Shown here: piece after piece, positions 23,379-33,720 of the stretch
Position numbering within the stretch: position 1 is the first letter of the stretch
How the letters are laid out: each line of letters begins with the position of its first letter
Assembly (NCBI RefSeq): GCF_029227915.1
Contig: NC_079875.1
Span: 26,794,001-26,858,000, forward strand
DNA: 64,000 bases
Direction: 5' to 3'
Origin: Hydractinia symbiolongicarpus
Taxonomy: Eukaryota > Cnidaria > Hydrozoa > Anthoathecata > Hydractiniidae
Notes under the pieces: model-generated
Told to the model about the DNA's origin: nothing
The model's input: only the letters and a program-made list of their open reading frames with translations
Database searches by the model: none
Made by a program: the position numbers and the translations under genes

Positions 23379-23385
23379 TCAAGCC

Positions 23386-25128
23386 TGGGGCGGGTCTGGC
23401 GGGGTACGGTCGCGATGGAAGTTGCATTCTGTGCAAGAAACCATCCTCAAATGTCTCTCACATATTGGGTGCCTGTAGGACCTCTCTTTTGCAGGGTAGA
23501 TACACATACCGGCATGACTCGGTTTTAACAGTTTTGGTTAAGATATTAAAAGAGTTTTTGGTATCATATGAACCTCTTAGGGTTTCCAAGTGCAACAAAA
23601 TTAATTTCATTCCGGCCGGTCAATCACCATCTAAGAAGAGGCATACAAAGTGTCCAGGCCTTCTTCACCTTGCTTCCGATTAGAAAATACTGTCAGATTT
23701 AGATTCCGTTTTAGTTGTTCAACCTTACACTGCAATAACGCAACTACGCCCAGACGTGTTATTAATATCCAGTTTTTCCAAAACTGTAATTATGGTAGAA
23801 CTGACTTGTCCATGGGAAGAGAACACGGAATATTGGCACAAACGAAATCTTAAAAAATATTCTTTACTTTGTTATGCTATGAAAAACAATGGATGGATCG
23901 TGCATTTCTTTGCCATTGAAGTGGGTACAAAGGGTTTCTGTTCAGAATCAGTAAGGACCTGTTTTCGTCGCTTTGGTTTCCCTAACAAGCCTTTACGTTC
24001 CCTATTAAAATTCCTAACTTTTACCTCCATGAGTGCCTCTTTTTACATCTGGATGTCTCGAAATTCTACCACTTGGGTTGAGCCTGAAAAGGCCCCAATC
24101 ATTCCTGTAGTTTCTGTCACAAATATGGAATGTAAGAAATCAAAAGACCCTGAGAAATCTTCCGCAAGTCACACAAAATCGTGTAAAATCAAAAAACTTG
24201 AAAAACGTGCTACAAGGTCTCCCAAAACAACAGTCGCATTGCCATCTAACCCTGATTTTAGGAATAGCGGTCTAAAAATCTGGGGAAACACATGTTATGC
24301 AAACTCAATCTTACAATGTTTTTATAACCTTCCAAAAGTTAAAGAAGCTATTTCTGTCAGCAAAACAACCTCAAAGTTAGGCGAAGCATTTGTAGGTGTT
24401 CTTCAAAGTTTGGCTATTTCCAGAAGTCCAGTTGATCCCTCCCATTTTTTGCGTGCTATGAAACATCATATCTCAGCTGCGAAGGGAAGTGCATTTAATA
24501 TCTTTGCTCAGCACGACATCCCCGAGGTTCTTGAATATCTCCTACCTGGTCTGTCATTAGACTTTCCATTTCTTGGAAGTCTTTTTAGTATTGGCATCAA
24601 GACATCTACCACTTGCAATTCATGTCATATTACGAGCTCCTCAGAAGTTATAGCACCATGCATCCAAATTTCTCTGCACCCTACGCTACAATCTTCCTTA
24701 GATAATTTCTTTGAAAGCGAGGAGTTGTCAGACACCAATGCCTACTTCTGCCATGTTTGCAACGCTCAACAAACTGCTCTAGTTGAAAAAGAGTTAATGT
24801 CGTGCGGTTCCCATTTCATTTTACCGCTAAAACGTTTTGCCAGTGCCAACGGCCTTGTGTCAAAATTGCCTTTCGTATTACTGCTTACCCTGGTACCCTT
24901 TCCATACCTTTTACCGTAGATGGAGAAGTGAAATTTCGTAAAAATTTTCAATTAAGGGCTATTATCAACCATTGCGGCAACTTAAATGATGGTCACTACA
25001 CAACCACAGCCTTCGATCAAATGGTTCACAGGTGGATACATTGCAATGATAGAGCAGTAATTTTCTATGATGACCGCCTTATTAACAGTCACGAGTCATA
25101 TGTTTTCTTTTTAGAAGAGCTGAGATAA
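23386..25128 (+). pseudogene. LINE ORF: CCHC - RLE endonuclease - USP deubiquitinase
   Basis: One reading frame holds all parts up to a single late shift. The knuckle C-x2-C-x8-H-x4-C starts at CILCKK (23,423), and QGRYTYRHDSVL follows. An in-frame TAG sits at 23,681, probably a changed Trp codon. Next comes an R2-type PD-(D/E)XK endonuclease: RPD (23,747), VELTCPWE (Glu near 23,798), a K-rich KRNLKKY helix, FFAIEVG and IWMSRN. A basic linker of about 60 residues leads to the USP core: Cys box IWGNTCYANS (Cys at 24,293), the HDIPEVLEYLL block, zinc-ribbon CNSC...CHVC, FILPLKRFA, a frame change near 24,870, then the His box NDGHYT (His 24,994), WIHCNDRAV (Asn/Asp 25,045-25,050) and SYVFFLEELR to the stop. 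The USP core is compact, near 290 residues. The fused order is unusual for this LINE class. Confidence 0.72.
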
Positions 25129-25129
25129 G

Positions 25130-25690
25130 AATATTTTAACCAGAATGAGTCAGCAAGGGGGCTTGACTACACTCAGTCTTGTCTTTGGAGAGTGGCGACT
25201 CCACTTATTACCCCAGTCAAAAATAAAACAAAATCAAATAAAAATTAAGTTAGCAAGGGGTTTGATCACACATGATCTTGTCTTTGGAGGGTAAGAGTAG
25301 CACGGTTGAACAGAAAGTGGTCAAAGTTTACTTTAGGAAGATAGGGATGTCTAGTTTCTGCTGATGACCGTCCGCGGACCTCTTCGAGGTGACCCAGCTA
25401 GACATCCAAGGTACTTAGGTTCAGAAATATGGGTCGAAACCTACCTGGCCTGGGTTTAAGTTCTCTTCATCTTTTTAAATGTGTTGTGTCCTTTTAATTT
25501 TTTTACATATTTTTTAATTAATTCCTTGCAAAAAGGGAGAATTGTGTTTTTAGAGGCATTTTCTCTAGAGGAGTACAACCTCTAGCTTATTTCCAAAGAC
25601 CTAACAGATTGAGTTCATCATTGCGGTGGCTTGCCACCTCTTTGTAAATTATTTTCTTAACATTTTATTGTTCTCAAAATGTTGTTAGAA
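25130..25690 (+). repeat. USP-LINE 3' UTR, copy 2
   Basis: Non-coding tail with a partial internal doubling (AGCAAGGGG...GATCTTGTCTTTGGAG) and the conserved stem GATGTCTAG / CTAGACATC enclosing a second short hairpin, ACCTC-TTC-GAGGT. It ends near 25,690, with no polyA tail visible. Confidence 0.65.
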
Positions 25691-25699
25691 ATAAATCCT

Positions 25700-26195
25700 G
25701 GCATAGTACGCCATCCTACATTTTTAATGTTAAAAAATACTGTCATACAAAGTCGTTAGCAATTAAAAAGTCCTGTTTGGGATAGGAGAGCGTGATATAA
25801 AGAACATAATGACCATTTCAAAAAAAAGTATGTGAAACAACTTCTTTAGAAGACAACTCTGTTAATGCTGGTAAAAATATAATGGTACGCAACGCTTCAT
25901 TTATATTTAAAAAAAGAAATTGTGCGCAAAGTAAATGACAATATGACATGTCAATGAAACCTTCTTAAGTCATTCAAAAATTGGCAGGTGCACTAAAAAG
26001 AATAGAAAAAAGAAATTGCAGCTTAAAGGAGATGACGATGGTGACCACTTTACAATTCTAATCACACAGATACCATCACAATGATCGTGTAGTAATAAGT
26101 CATGATGAAGCCTCTCTAAAAATTAAGTAAATTCGCATTGTTCGTCGTACCATGCTTACCCTGCACATTTTGTTTGTATTATGACTGCTTTTCCA
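25700..26195. other. no gene recognised
   Basis: AT-rich sequence without motifs. It may contain the intron preceding the exon at 26,201. Confidence 0.4.
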
Positions 26196-26200
26196 TTTAG

Positions 26201-26404
26201 AAGGAGCCAGAATTGACATGGGAAAATTTTAAAGAGAGTGTGTTATTGTCGAAGGATAAGGGTGGCTACGCTTACCGCGAGAACTTTGAGTTGTGGCGTG
26301 CTGCTGGGGGGAAAGGCCTTTTCACCCAGGAGGACGCCATAAATGCCCAGAAGCGTAGGCACCCATATTCTTCGGCAAGTCGAGCCACAAAAGGAGATAA
26401 TTGA
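26201..26404 (+). other. possible terminal exon, unknown protein
   Basis: A pyrimidine tract and ttccatttag acceptor precede an open frame, KEPELTWENFKESVLLSKD onward, that ends at 26,404. It is GC-richer than its surroundings and lacks low-complexity sequence, which favours real coding. The 67 residues are hydrophilic with no recognised domain. The upstream exons were not found; they may lie before the LINE at 23.4 kb or be lost. Confidence 0.35.
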
Positions 26405-26796
26405 ATCTTCTAAAAAATTACTTACTTATCTTTTTTCTTTAATTTGGCTGGTCTACCGAAAATTTAGATTTTTATTTCATTGTCCTATTTTTACAATCTG
26501 CTTTAACAAAAAAATCGAGACGGAAATTTATCTCCTATGTGGTCAATTCCAATTAAATTTATTACCAAGAATAACTCTCAAATATTTTGTTGATTTGACT
26601 CTCAATAAACACCACTGGCATTGCGACGACTAATGAGTCACAAAACTTCCACTTCGACGGCACGTGGCATGGCGTATGCGTCAGCAGCTGTCAAATATGG
26701 CAAAGTAACACATTTATTTGGTCCCCATTTTCTTTTACCCTGGACTGGATATTGTTAAAGTGTATTGGAAGTATCAGTGTCACGTACATTAGCAGC

Positions 26797-27879
26797 ATGG
26801 AAAATTTAACTAATACACCAATTGTAGAATTCATTGATACACCACTTCGTAAAATTAGCTCGACTTCAGATATTCCTATAATTCTTGAAAGAAATGGAGT
26901 TAAAGAAAGTGATGAATCGTTTATAGACCGCATGTATTCAAACATCAACTTACAAAAAATGAAAGGTGAGCTAATACACGATCTTAAAAACTACCTTGAT
27001 GAATGTGTTAAAAATGTTGCTCTGTCAAACCGTCACGTTTCTACCGAATGGGATAGTAATAAAATGTTTAGTGTGTTGGAGGAAAGGATTTTATTTTTGG
27101 AAAAGGAAGTAAATGCCAAAAATGAAATGATACAAATGTTATTAGCGACGAAATCATCAACGCGTGACGACATACTACATAACTCTCATAGCTTCAACAA
27201 ATTAAAATCTTGCGAAACAAACGAGAATTTTACAATTCCCAAGGACACCGTTAAGGCAAAAATCATTAAACAGAGTTCCTTTATTCACGCAAATCGCTTT
27301 GAAAACTTGCCCATTGAAGAAATAATGGATGATGTAAATAGTGTTGCCAACGAAGTGCCGCATAAAACGCCGCGAAGGAGATCTGACAAAAAATCTAAAG
27401 TTACGCAAATAATTGGAGACTCGATTGTAAAAGAAGTGAAGGGCTGGAAACTTTCTTCAAACGAGAACAAGATTATAGTGAAATCCTTCTCTGGAGCCAC
27501 GACTAAATGCATGGAAAGTTACGCAATACCAACTACGAACATGTCTCCCGATAACATTATTATTCATTGTGGCACTAACGATCTTAATAGAATCGAAACC
27601 GATCAAATTGCTCAAAACATAGTAAAATGGGCTATTAAATTGAAATCTGGTGAAAATAATGTAATGATATCGGGCATAATTCAACGAAAAGACAGACTAA
27701 ATAAAAAGGTGATGGCAGTCAACAAATCTCTCGCTCATCTTTGCGAACAAAGAAACATCGGCTTTATCAATAATGATAATATAAACCCCGACTTGCATTT
27801 GAATAGAAGTCGCCTTCACCTAAATATGAAAGGGACTTCAATATTGTCTCGGAACTTTCTACAGGTGATTGAGGATTGA
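26797..27879 (+). CDS. CR1-type LINE ORF1 with SGNH esterase domain
   Basis: About 360 residues from MENLTNTP; an in-frame ATG also exists at 26,752. The first 200 residues are charged and partly coiled-coil-like (EERILFLEKEVNAKNEM). The second half is an SGNH/GDSL hydrolase: IIGDSIV (nucleophile Ser block), SFSGATT, IIIHCGTNDL (Asn block) and a C-terminal DLHLNRSRLHLN with the Asp/His pair. CR1 and L2 ORF1 proteins are known to carry such an esterase and to bind nucleic acid; its role in retrotransposition is unclear. The frame is intact and ends 99 nt before ORF2. Confidence 0.82.
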   Translation: MENLTNTPIVEFIDTPLRKISSTSDIPIILERNGVKESDESFIDRMYSNINLQKMKGELIHDLKNYLDECVKNVALSNRHVSTEWDSNKMFSVLEERILFLEKEVNAKNEMIQMLLATKSSTRDDILHNSHSFNKLKSCETNENFTIPKDTVKAKIIKQSSFIHANRFENLPIEEIMDDVNSVANEVPHKTPRRRSDKKSKVTQIIGDSIVKEVKGWKLSSNENKIIVKSFSGATTKCMESYAIPTTNMSPDNIIIHCGTNDLNRIETDQIAQNIVKWAIKLKSGENNVMISGIIQRKDRLNKKVMAVNKSLAHLCEQRNIGFINNDNINPDLHLNRSRLHLNMKGTSILSRNFLQVIED

Positions 27880-27978
27880 CACAAAAAACCTGTCGAAATT
27901 TACGACACAGATCCACCGAACACTGCCTCAGATACTTTTGATTCAACATATGATATTTTCACTCTACGTCGCAGTAAC

Positions 27979-30829
27979 ATGTGTAACTTGATAGTCGGTC
28001 ATTTGAACGTAAACTCGTTGCGAAACAAGTTCGAAGCAATTGATTTAACTTTCAAGCACAATATTGATGTTCTGCTTCTAACTGAAACGAAAATAGATGA
28101 ATCGTTCACTGATGCTCAATTTAAGTTAGATAATTACGCAATTCTGAGGAAAGATAGAAATGGACATGGTGGCGGTATTTTACTCTATATAAATGAAAAT
28201 ATTCCCTTCAAAGTGTTGCGAAAATATACTTTACCGGATGATATCGAAGTTTTAGTTGTCGAAATAAATCTTCGAAAACGCAAATGGCTTTTAATCGGTG
28301 CATATAAACCACCGTTACAAAAAAATTACTACTTTTTAACTCAAATCGCAAATGTATTGATTTCACATCTCAACTATCACGAAAACATCATAATTATGGG
28401 TGATTTAAACATGGAAATAAGTGACACAGATTTCGATAACTTCATTTCAACATACAACCTCCATAGACTAATCAAATCACCAACCTGCTTTAAGTCAAGT
28501 ACTTCGCCTTCTTGCATTGATCACATATTAACAAATCAACCAAATTTCTTTAAAAATAGTGTAACAATCGAAACTGGCATATCAGATTGGCATTTATTTG
28601 TTGGAAGTGTGATGAGAATGAACGTGATTAAAGGCGACCCAATTGTGAAACACTACAGAAATTACAACAAAATTGACTACTTTGATTTTGAAAGAACATT
28701 ATCAATGAACTTTTTGAAATTACTTGAGAACAATTACGACTTTAACCAATCCAATTTATGCATCACGTCTACGCTAAACCATTTTGCACCATTGAAAAAG
28801 AAAATACTAAGATTCAATAACGCACCTTTTATCACCAAGGAGCTTCGCAAAGCTATTATGCACAGATCCAAACTTCGTCGCATATATAACAAATCACGAT
28901 CAAAAGAAAATTGGTCCAACTTCACTAGACAGAGAAACTACTGTGTTTCCTTATTACGAAAAACCAGACGTTCGTATTTCAAGGGTTTACGTATGACAAG
29001 CATTACTGATAATAAAAAGTTCTGGAAGTCTGTCAAGCCATTGTTTTCAAACGTTAGTTATAACACCAACAAAATTATCTTAATCGAGAAAGAAAAGATA
29101 GTCACCGACGAACAAAAATTATGCAAAATCTTCAATGAATATTACACCAACATCACGAAAAATTTACCAATCAAACCAAACGATGATACACATACAGCAA
29201 CCATTCACGATGCAATCCACTCGTATACTAATCACATCAGTATTTTGAAAATTCGTGAAAATGTGGGTTATGATGAAAAGTTCTATTTTTCGCTGGTTGA
29301 ACAGCCTGATGTTCTCAAAGTCATCAAAGACATGGATGCAAAGAAATCTTCTGTTAGTGGTGATTTTCCAGTTTTTATGTTGAAAAAGTTTATTCATATC
29401 TTTGTTCCTATCCTCACTAATATTATAAATTTTTGTTTACAGTCTAATATTTTTCCTGATGATTTAAAACTTGCAGAGGTTATACCTGTTTTTAAGAAGG
29501 ATGACTGTAATGATAAGGAGAACTATAGACCTGTTAGCTTGCTTCCCTGTTTATCAAAGGTTTTTGAAAGAATTATTCTTAATCAAATGCACACTTTTAT
29601 GCATGACAAACTCAGCCCTCATCTATCAGGCTTCAGAAAGGGTTATAATACACAATATGCTCTCATTCGAATGATTGAACAATGGAAAAGCACACTTGAT
29701 AATAAGGGTGTAGTTGGAGCAGTGCTAATGGACCTTTCAAAAGCTTTTGATACTATCAACCATGATTTGCTTATTGCAAAGCTGCATGCCTATGGTTTTT
29801 CTGAATCTTCTTTATTATTTATTCACTCATACTTGAAAAATCGTTTTCAGAGAACCAGAATAAATTCTTCTTTTAGCGAATGGCTTCCTCTTCAAGTTGG
29901 AGTTCCACAAGGATCAATCTTAGGACCTCCTTTCTTCAATTATTCTATAAACGATTTATTCTGGTTCATTATTCAATCATCCCTTTGTAACTTTGCAGAT
30001 GATAACACCTTATATGCTTGTGAAAATTCATTAGAAGATGTAAAACAAACACTGCTTACTAATTTGGTCATAGTTAATAATTGGTTTTATGAAAATTACT
30101 TAGCAATAAATTTGAAAAAGTATCAATATATTGTATTAGGTCATCACGATGAAAGTTTGATATTTAACCATTTGAAAATTGCGTGTAAATCGTCTAGTGC
30201 TTCTTGGTGTTACGATTGACTCGAGACTAAACTTTCATTCGCATGTCAAAAACATCTGTAATAAGGCTAGTAGGAAACTCAACGTGCTTCAAAGGATATC
30301 TTCCTTTTTGACACCCAAGATGAAGCGTTTTCTCTTCAATTCATTTATTTTGTCTCAGTTTTCTTACTGTCCCTTAGTATGGATGTTTTGTGGAAAAGTT
30401 GCGAATAATCGAATCAATCGTATTCATGAACGTTGTCTAAGAATCATACAGGACGATATAAATGGCAGTTACGATGAACTTTTATCTTTATGTAATGTTA
30501 AAAATATTCACATCATCAATTTACAGAATTTAATGAAAGAGGTTTACAAATTTTTAAATGGATTGTCACCTCTATATATGAACGAGATATTTTCTGTTAG
30601 GGAAAACAAGTACAACCTTCGTTGCTTTAATTTGATCAGGCGACCAACTTGTCGGACAACGTACTATGGCTTAAATACTTTATCAAATATTGCAGGGAAG
30701 CTATGGATATCTGTGCCTGACGCTACAAAGAATGCTCCTTCTCTCGAAGCCTTCCGTAGCTCAATAAAATTTTGGGAAGGTGATGTTTGCACCTGTAAAA
30801 TATGCATGGATATACCATACATATTTTAA
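27979..30829 (+). pseudogene. CR1-type LINE ORF2 (APE endonuclease + RT), one frameshift
   Basis: The N-terminal AP-endonuclease-like domain shows NVNSLRNKF, LLLTETKID, DRNGHGGGILLYI, IIMGDLNMEI, CIDHIL and ISDWH. The RT follows: NYRPVSLLPCLSKVFERII, VLMDLSKAFDTINHDLL, GVPQGSILGPPFFNY, and catalytic NFADDNTLYA (Asp pair at 29,998-30,003). A frame change between about 30,170 and 30,195 moves the reading into the frame ending at 30,829, which carries LLGVTIDSRLNFHSHV and the C-terminal NRIHERCLR and CKICMD blocks. The total is about 945 residues, normal for the family. The first 746 residues are open, so only the shift prevents full translation. Confidence 0.85.
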
Positions 30830-30969
30830 CTTTACTTATTTATTTATTTATTTTTCTTATTTTTTATCGCTGTTTGCCTTGTTTTACGTTTTGTTGTCGA
30901 TTTAAATTAGTTATTTAAATACTATTGTATCTATCGACGTTAAATAAAGAGAAAATCAAAAAAAAAGTA

Positions 30970-32020
30970 CAGGACTAAAAGAGTGACTTTTTAATGACCT
31001 CTTTGACCTTAGGAGGGAGTAGACAATAACAGAATATCAAACATGAACACTGTATAAAATATGCCGTGCATTTTGCTTACTTTGCTTCCATTCATTCTGT
31101 TGATCAAAATTAATATTTAGTTAGAATGGAAATGGTCAATGCTAATTTAGTGACAAATGTGCCAATCAAAACACAAAGAAGCTTTATGCGTGTGCAGTTA
31201 AAAATGCAGATTTAGTAGCATAAGTCAACCGTCTGAAGGCAGTCACCCCAGGTTGGTCCAAAATCTCGGTGGTTTTAGTCATGTATTGTTTAAAGAGCTA
31301 TTTAAATGTGGTAAAATTTGACTATCCAGTCATCAAATAGTTTTGATTTCAGTGTTTCTTCAGAATAAACACCTCTTATCCTAACGTAATACACCATTCT
31401 TGGTGCAATACTGTCCATTGTAATTTACGACCACATTCTTTTCTGTTTCACCACTGAATGCAAATACCCAGTATTTATTTCCTCACACAATGATCATCGG
31501 GCCAGAAAACAACACCAGTCCTTCCGTCCCACTGACCATCAACCGGCACAAACTAAAATTAAGAACTAATTAAAAACTCTTGCATTAAAAACGACACTTT
31601 GTATTGTACCCCCGCTTTCATCTGTTTTTGTAACGACGTTTCATTGAACCTACTACTTTCTCCAGCCAAATGTATAATACGTGCTAGATATAGCTAGCTA
31701 GGATTTTTACTATGCCCAAACGCTGACCTGGTCAATTTAACAGTTTTTGTTTTTCCGTTCGCACATTAAAACAAAGCATCATATATGCTGAAACAAAACA
31801 AAATATATGATGAAACAAAACAAAACATCATATATCCCAAGTTTTAATGTGGCTGAGAATGGTTGTTGGGTCTTGCAAACAACAGTTTCTTTAGAATTTA
31901 AAAGGCGTCTAAAGATGGGTCTAACACGGTCTCCAGCCCAATCTTGTTACGCCGACCAGTCTTAAGACTGGGCATTTTTATGTCCAAAGATTGGGCAGCG
32001 TCTAAGATTGGGCAGAACAG
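30970..32020. other. no gene; short palindromes and simple repeats
   Basis: Non-coding. It contains a tandem CATCATATATG / AAACAAAACAAAA segment at 31,770-31,830, a perfect 16-bp palindrome CCAGTCTTAAGACTGG (31,956-31,971), and AGATTGGGCA repeated nearby (31,985 and 32,001). Confidence 0.5.
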
Positions 32021-32024
32021 CGCT

Positions 32025-32113
32025 ATACTTTAGCAATCGTTTTGCTACACGATTTTGTGTATTGTCCACAATTTTACGAATCTAATAAAAGCGCCAGCAG
32101 TACCCTCAAGGCG
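32025..32113. repeat. ~88-bp direct repeat, left copy
   Basis: Identical by eye to 33,281-33,368 (TACTTTAGCAATCGTTTTGC ... CCTCAAGGCGG). The two copies bracket the tandem Helitron. Confidence 0.85.
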
Positions 32114-32142
32114 GTTGACACTTTATCACATTACAACAATAA

Positions 32143-33268
32143 TCTCTATAATAATACGCTAGGTGTGTCTGTGTGTCTGTGACAGGCAAAGTGAATGTCT
32201 TCATTTTCCTTTGATGTTGCCGAAAAATGAATGTCTAATATGTTAAAATTTCTGACGTTACGACGCGACGAAAATAACACTACTTAAACGTCAATATCCT
32301 ATAATAAATTAATGAAGCCATTACAGTGCACCTAAAACTTTGGGGCCAAATAACTTGGAAACGAGGTGGTGACGTCAATGATTTTTTGCCGCGTGGGTAA
32401 CTAGGGACCAACTAGGACCAATTTGGGTAATTTTCCCAAACCTGGGTCCCCGAATCCGTTTCGGAATGGACGGGTTGATGACGTCATCGAAAAACCTTCA
32501 AATCCTAATATCTCTGCAACCGTTTTTCAAAAATACGCGATCCTATACATTTTCTTGATAAGCGTTTCAAGACCTATACAATGAAGGCAGCAGGTATACA
32601 AATTTCTAAAAAAAATCTCTATAATAATACGCTAGGTGTCTCTGTGTGTCTGTGACAGGCAAAGTGGATGTCTTCATTTTCCTTTGATGTTGCCGAAAAG
32701 TGCATGTCTAATATGTTAAATTTTCTGACGTTACGACGCGACGAAAAACACACTACTTTAACGTCAATATCCTATATTAAATAAATGAAGCTATTACAGT
32801 GCACCTAAAACTTTGGGGCCAAATAACTTGGAAACGAGGTGGTGACGTCAATGATTTTTCACCGCGTGGGTAACTAGGGACCAACTAGGACCAATTTGGG
32901 TAATTTTCCCAAACCTGGGTCCCCGAATCCGTTTCGGAAAGGACGGGTTGATGACGTCATCGAAAAACCTTCAAATCCTAATATCTCTGCAACCGTTTGT
33001 GAAAAATACGCGATCTTATACATTTACTTGCTGACATCAGCAAAATGTTAAAACCCTTATGTCTCATTAACTGCTTATCAAAAAGATATGATCATATACA
33101 TTTTCCTGGTCAGCGTTTTAACATCTGCATAGTACAGGCAACGTATAAACTAAATTTCGCCAAATATTTTTGTGATTGCACTGCTGACGTCAGCAAAAAA
33201 TCTAAAACAACCTACTTTTCCATTGTCCTTCTGCCTAAGTGGATTTTTCCACGGGCCTTATCGACTAG
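32143..33268 (+). mobile_element. non-autonomous Helitron, tandem copy with two 5' ends
   Basis: It begins TCTCTATAATAATACGC after an A, and ends CTAG before a T (33,265-33,268), preceded by the hairpin GTGGATTTTTCCAC. This is the Helitron pattern of a 5' TC, a 3' hairpin then CTRR, and insertion between A and T. A second 5' end lies at 32,616. The first unit (32,143-32,615) and the second (32,616-33,268) are about 90 percent alike over 400 bp, but only the second has the 3' hairpin. It has no coding capacity. Inverted, diverged relatives are at 55,445-55,650, 58,118-58,345 and 61,175-61,330. Confidence 0.75.
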
Positions 33269-33280
33269 TAATAATAATAA

Positions 33281-33368
33281 TACTTTAGCAATCGTTTTGC
33301 TACACGATTTTGTGTATTGTCCACAATTTTACGAATCTAATAAAAGCGCCAGCAGTACCCTCAAGGCG
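33281..33368. repeat. ~88-bp direct repeat, right copy
   Basis: Exact-looking copy of 32,025-32,113, lying between the end of the Helitron and the GATA-type microsatellite. Confidence 0.85.
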
Positions 33369-33488
33369 GAGATAGATAGAGAGATAGAGAGAGATAGAGC
33401 GATAGAGAGATAGAGCGATAGAGAGATAGAGAGATAGAGATAGATAGAGAGATAGAGAGATAGAGAGATAGATAGAGATAGAGATAGA

Positions 33489-33520
<32 letters not shown>

Positions 33521-33536
33521 TAGAGATAGATAGGGA
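33369..33536. repeat. GATA/GAGATA microsatellite
   Basis: About 165 bp of GATAGA and GAGA units. Open frames across it are simple-sequence artefacts. Confidence 0.95.
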
Positions 33537-33720
33537 GATTCACGGGGAGATTAGTTACGGAACTTTGGGGGAGATTCGTTACATTTAGGGGAGATTCGTT
33601 ACATTTAGGGGAGATTCGTTACGCCGGCCGTAGGGGAGATTTGTTACGTGGATTTTTTAGGGGAGATTAGTTACGAATTAGGGGAGATTAGTTACGGGAT
33701 CGGGGAGATTTGTTACGCGC
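33533..33720 (+). repeat. array of GGGGAGATTAGTTACG motifs
   Basis: Nine copies of GGGGAGATT followed in most by (A/C/T)GTTAC, at irregular 16-28-bp spacing. The same motif reappears singly, in both orientations, at about 41,806, 41,990, 42,391 and 42,558, on the other side of the tyrosine recombinase gene. It could be a protein-binding array or a local satellite. Confidence 0.8.

Larger units (their letters stand above)
14195..23385. mobile_element. ~9.2-kb composite insertion splitting an R2-like LINE
   Basis: LINE homology stops at about 14,195 and resumes collinearly at about 23,386, so the intervening DNA is best read as an insertion. It contains an intact family X gene (+), roughly 228-bp tandem repeats, a Rep/PIF1 helicase gene (-), diverged 250-280-bp repeats and a GC-richer satellite. 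About 17 residues of the LINE are missing at the junction. The Rep/helicase makes a Helitron-like element the natural candidate, but I could not identify its exact ends, and several elements could be stacked here. The borders are inferred. Confidence 0.5.
23386..25690 (+). mobile_element. R2-like LINE 3' half with USP domain, copy 2
   Basis: This segment comprises CCHC knuckle, restriction-like endonuclease, USP domain and 3' UTR in one direction. The 3' UTR (25,130-25,690) carries the same landmarks as copies 1 and 3: a GTCAGCAAGGGGGCTTGAC start (partly doubled at 25,250), the GATGTCTAG/CTAGACATC hairpin at 25,346-25,406, and a GGGAGAATTGTG...CCTCTTTGTAAA end. Together with the RT at 12,945-14,195 it represents one LINE interrupted by an insertion. 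Confidence 0.7.
26640..30968 (+). mobile_element. CR1-type LINE, nearly complete
   Basis: Two ORFs in LINE order (esterase ORF1; endonuclease-RT ORF2) end in a 3' UTR with TTATTTATTTATTT, an AATAAA at about 30,942 and a short A tail at about 30,958-30,966. Only one frame change was found in about 3.9 kb of coding sequence, so the copy is young. The 5' end is set approximately from the start of non-repetitive AT-rich sequence, and no target duplication was identified. Confidence 0.8.

Noticed and set aside
31956-31971. CCAGTCTTAAGACTGG palindrome as an operator or transposon end
   Set aside because: A single short palindrome in AT-rich non-coding DNA, with no partner copy and no gene nearby.
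33361-33543. Leucine/serine/tyrosine-rich minus frame
   Set aside because: Pure microsatellite translation.
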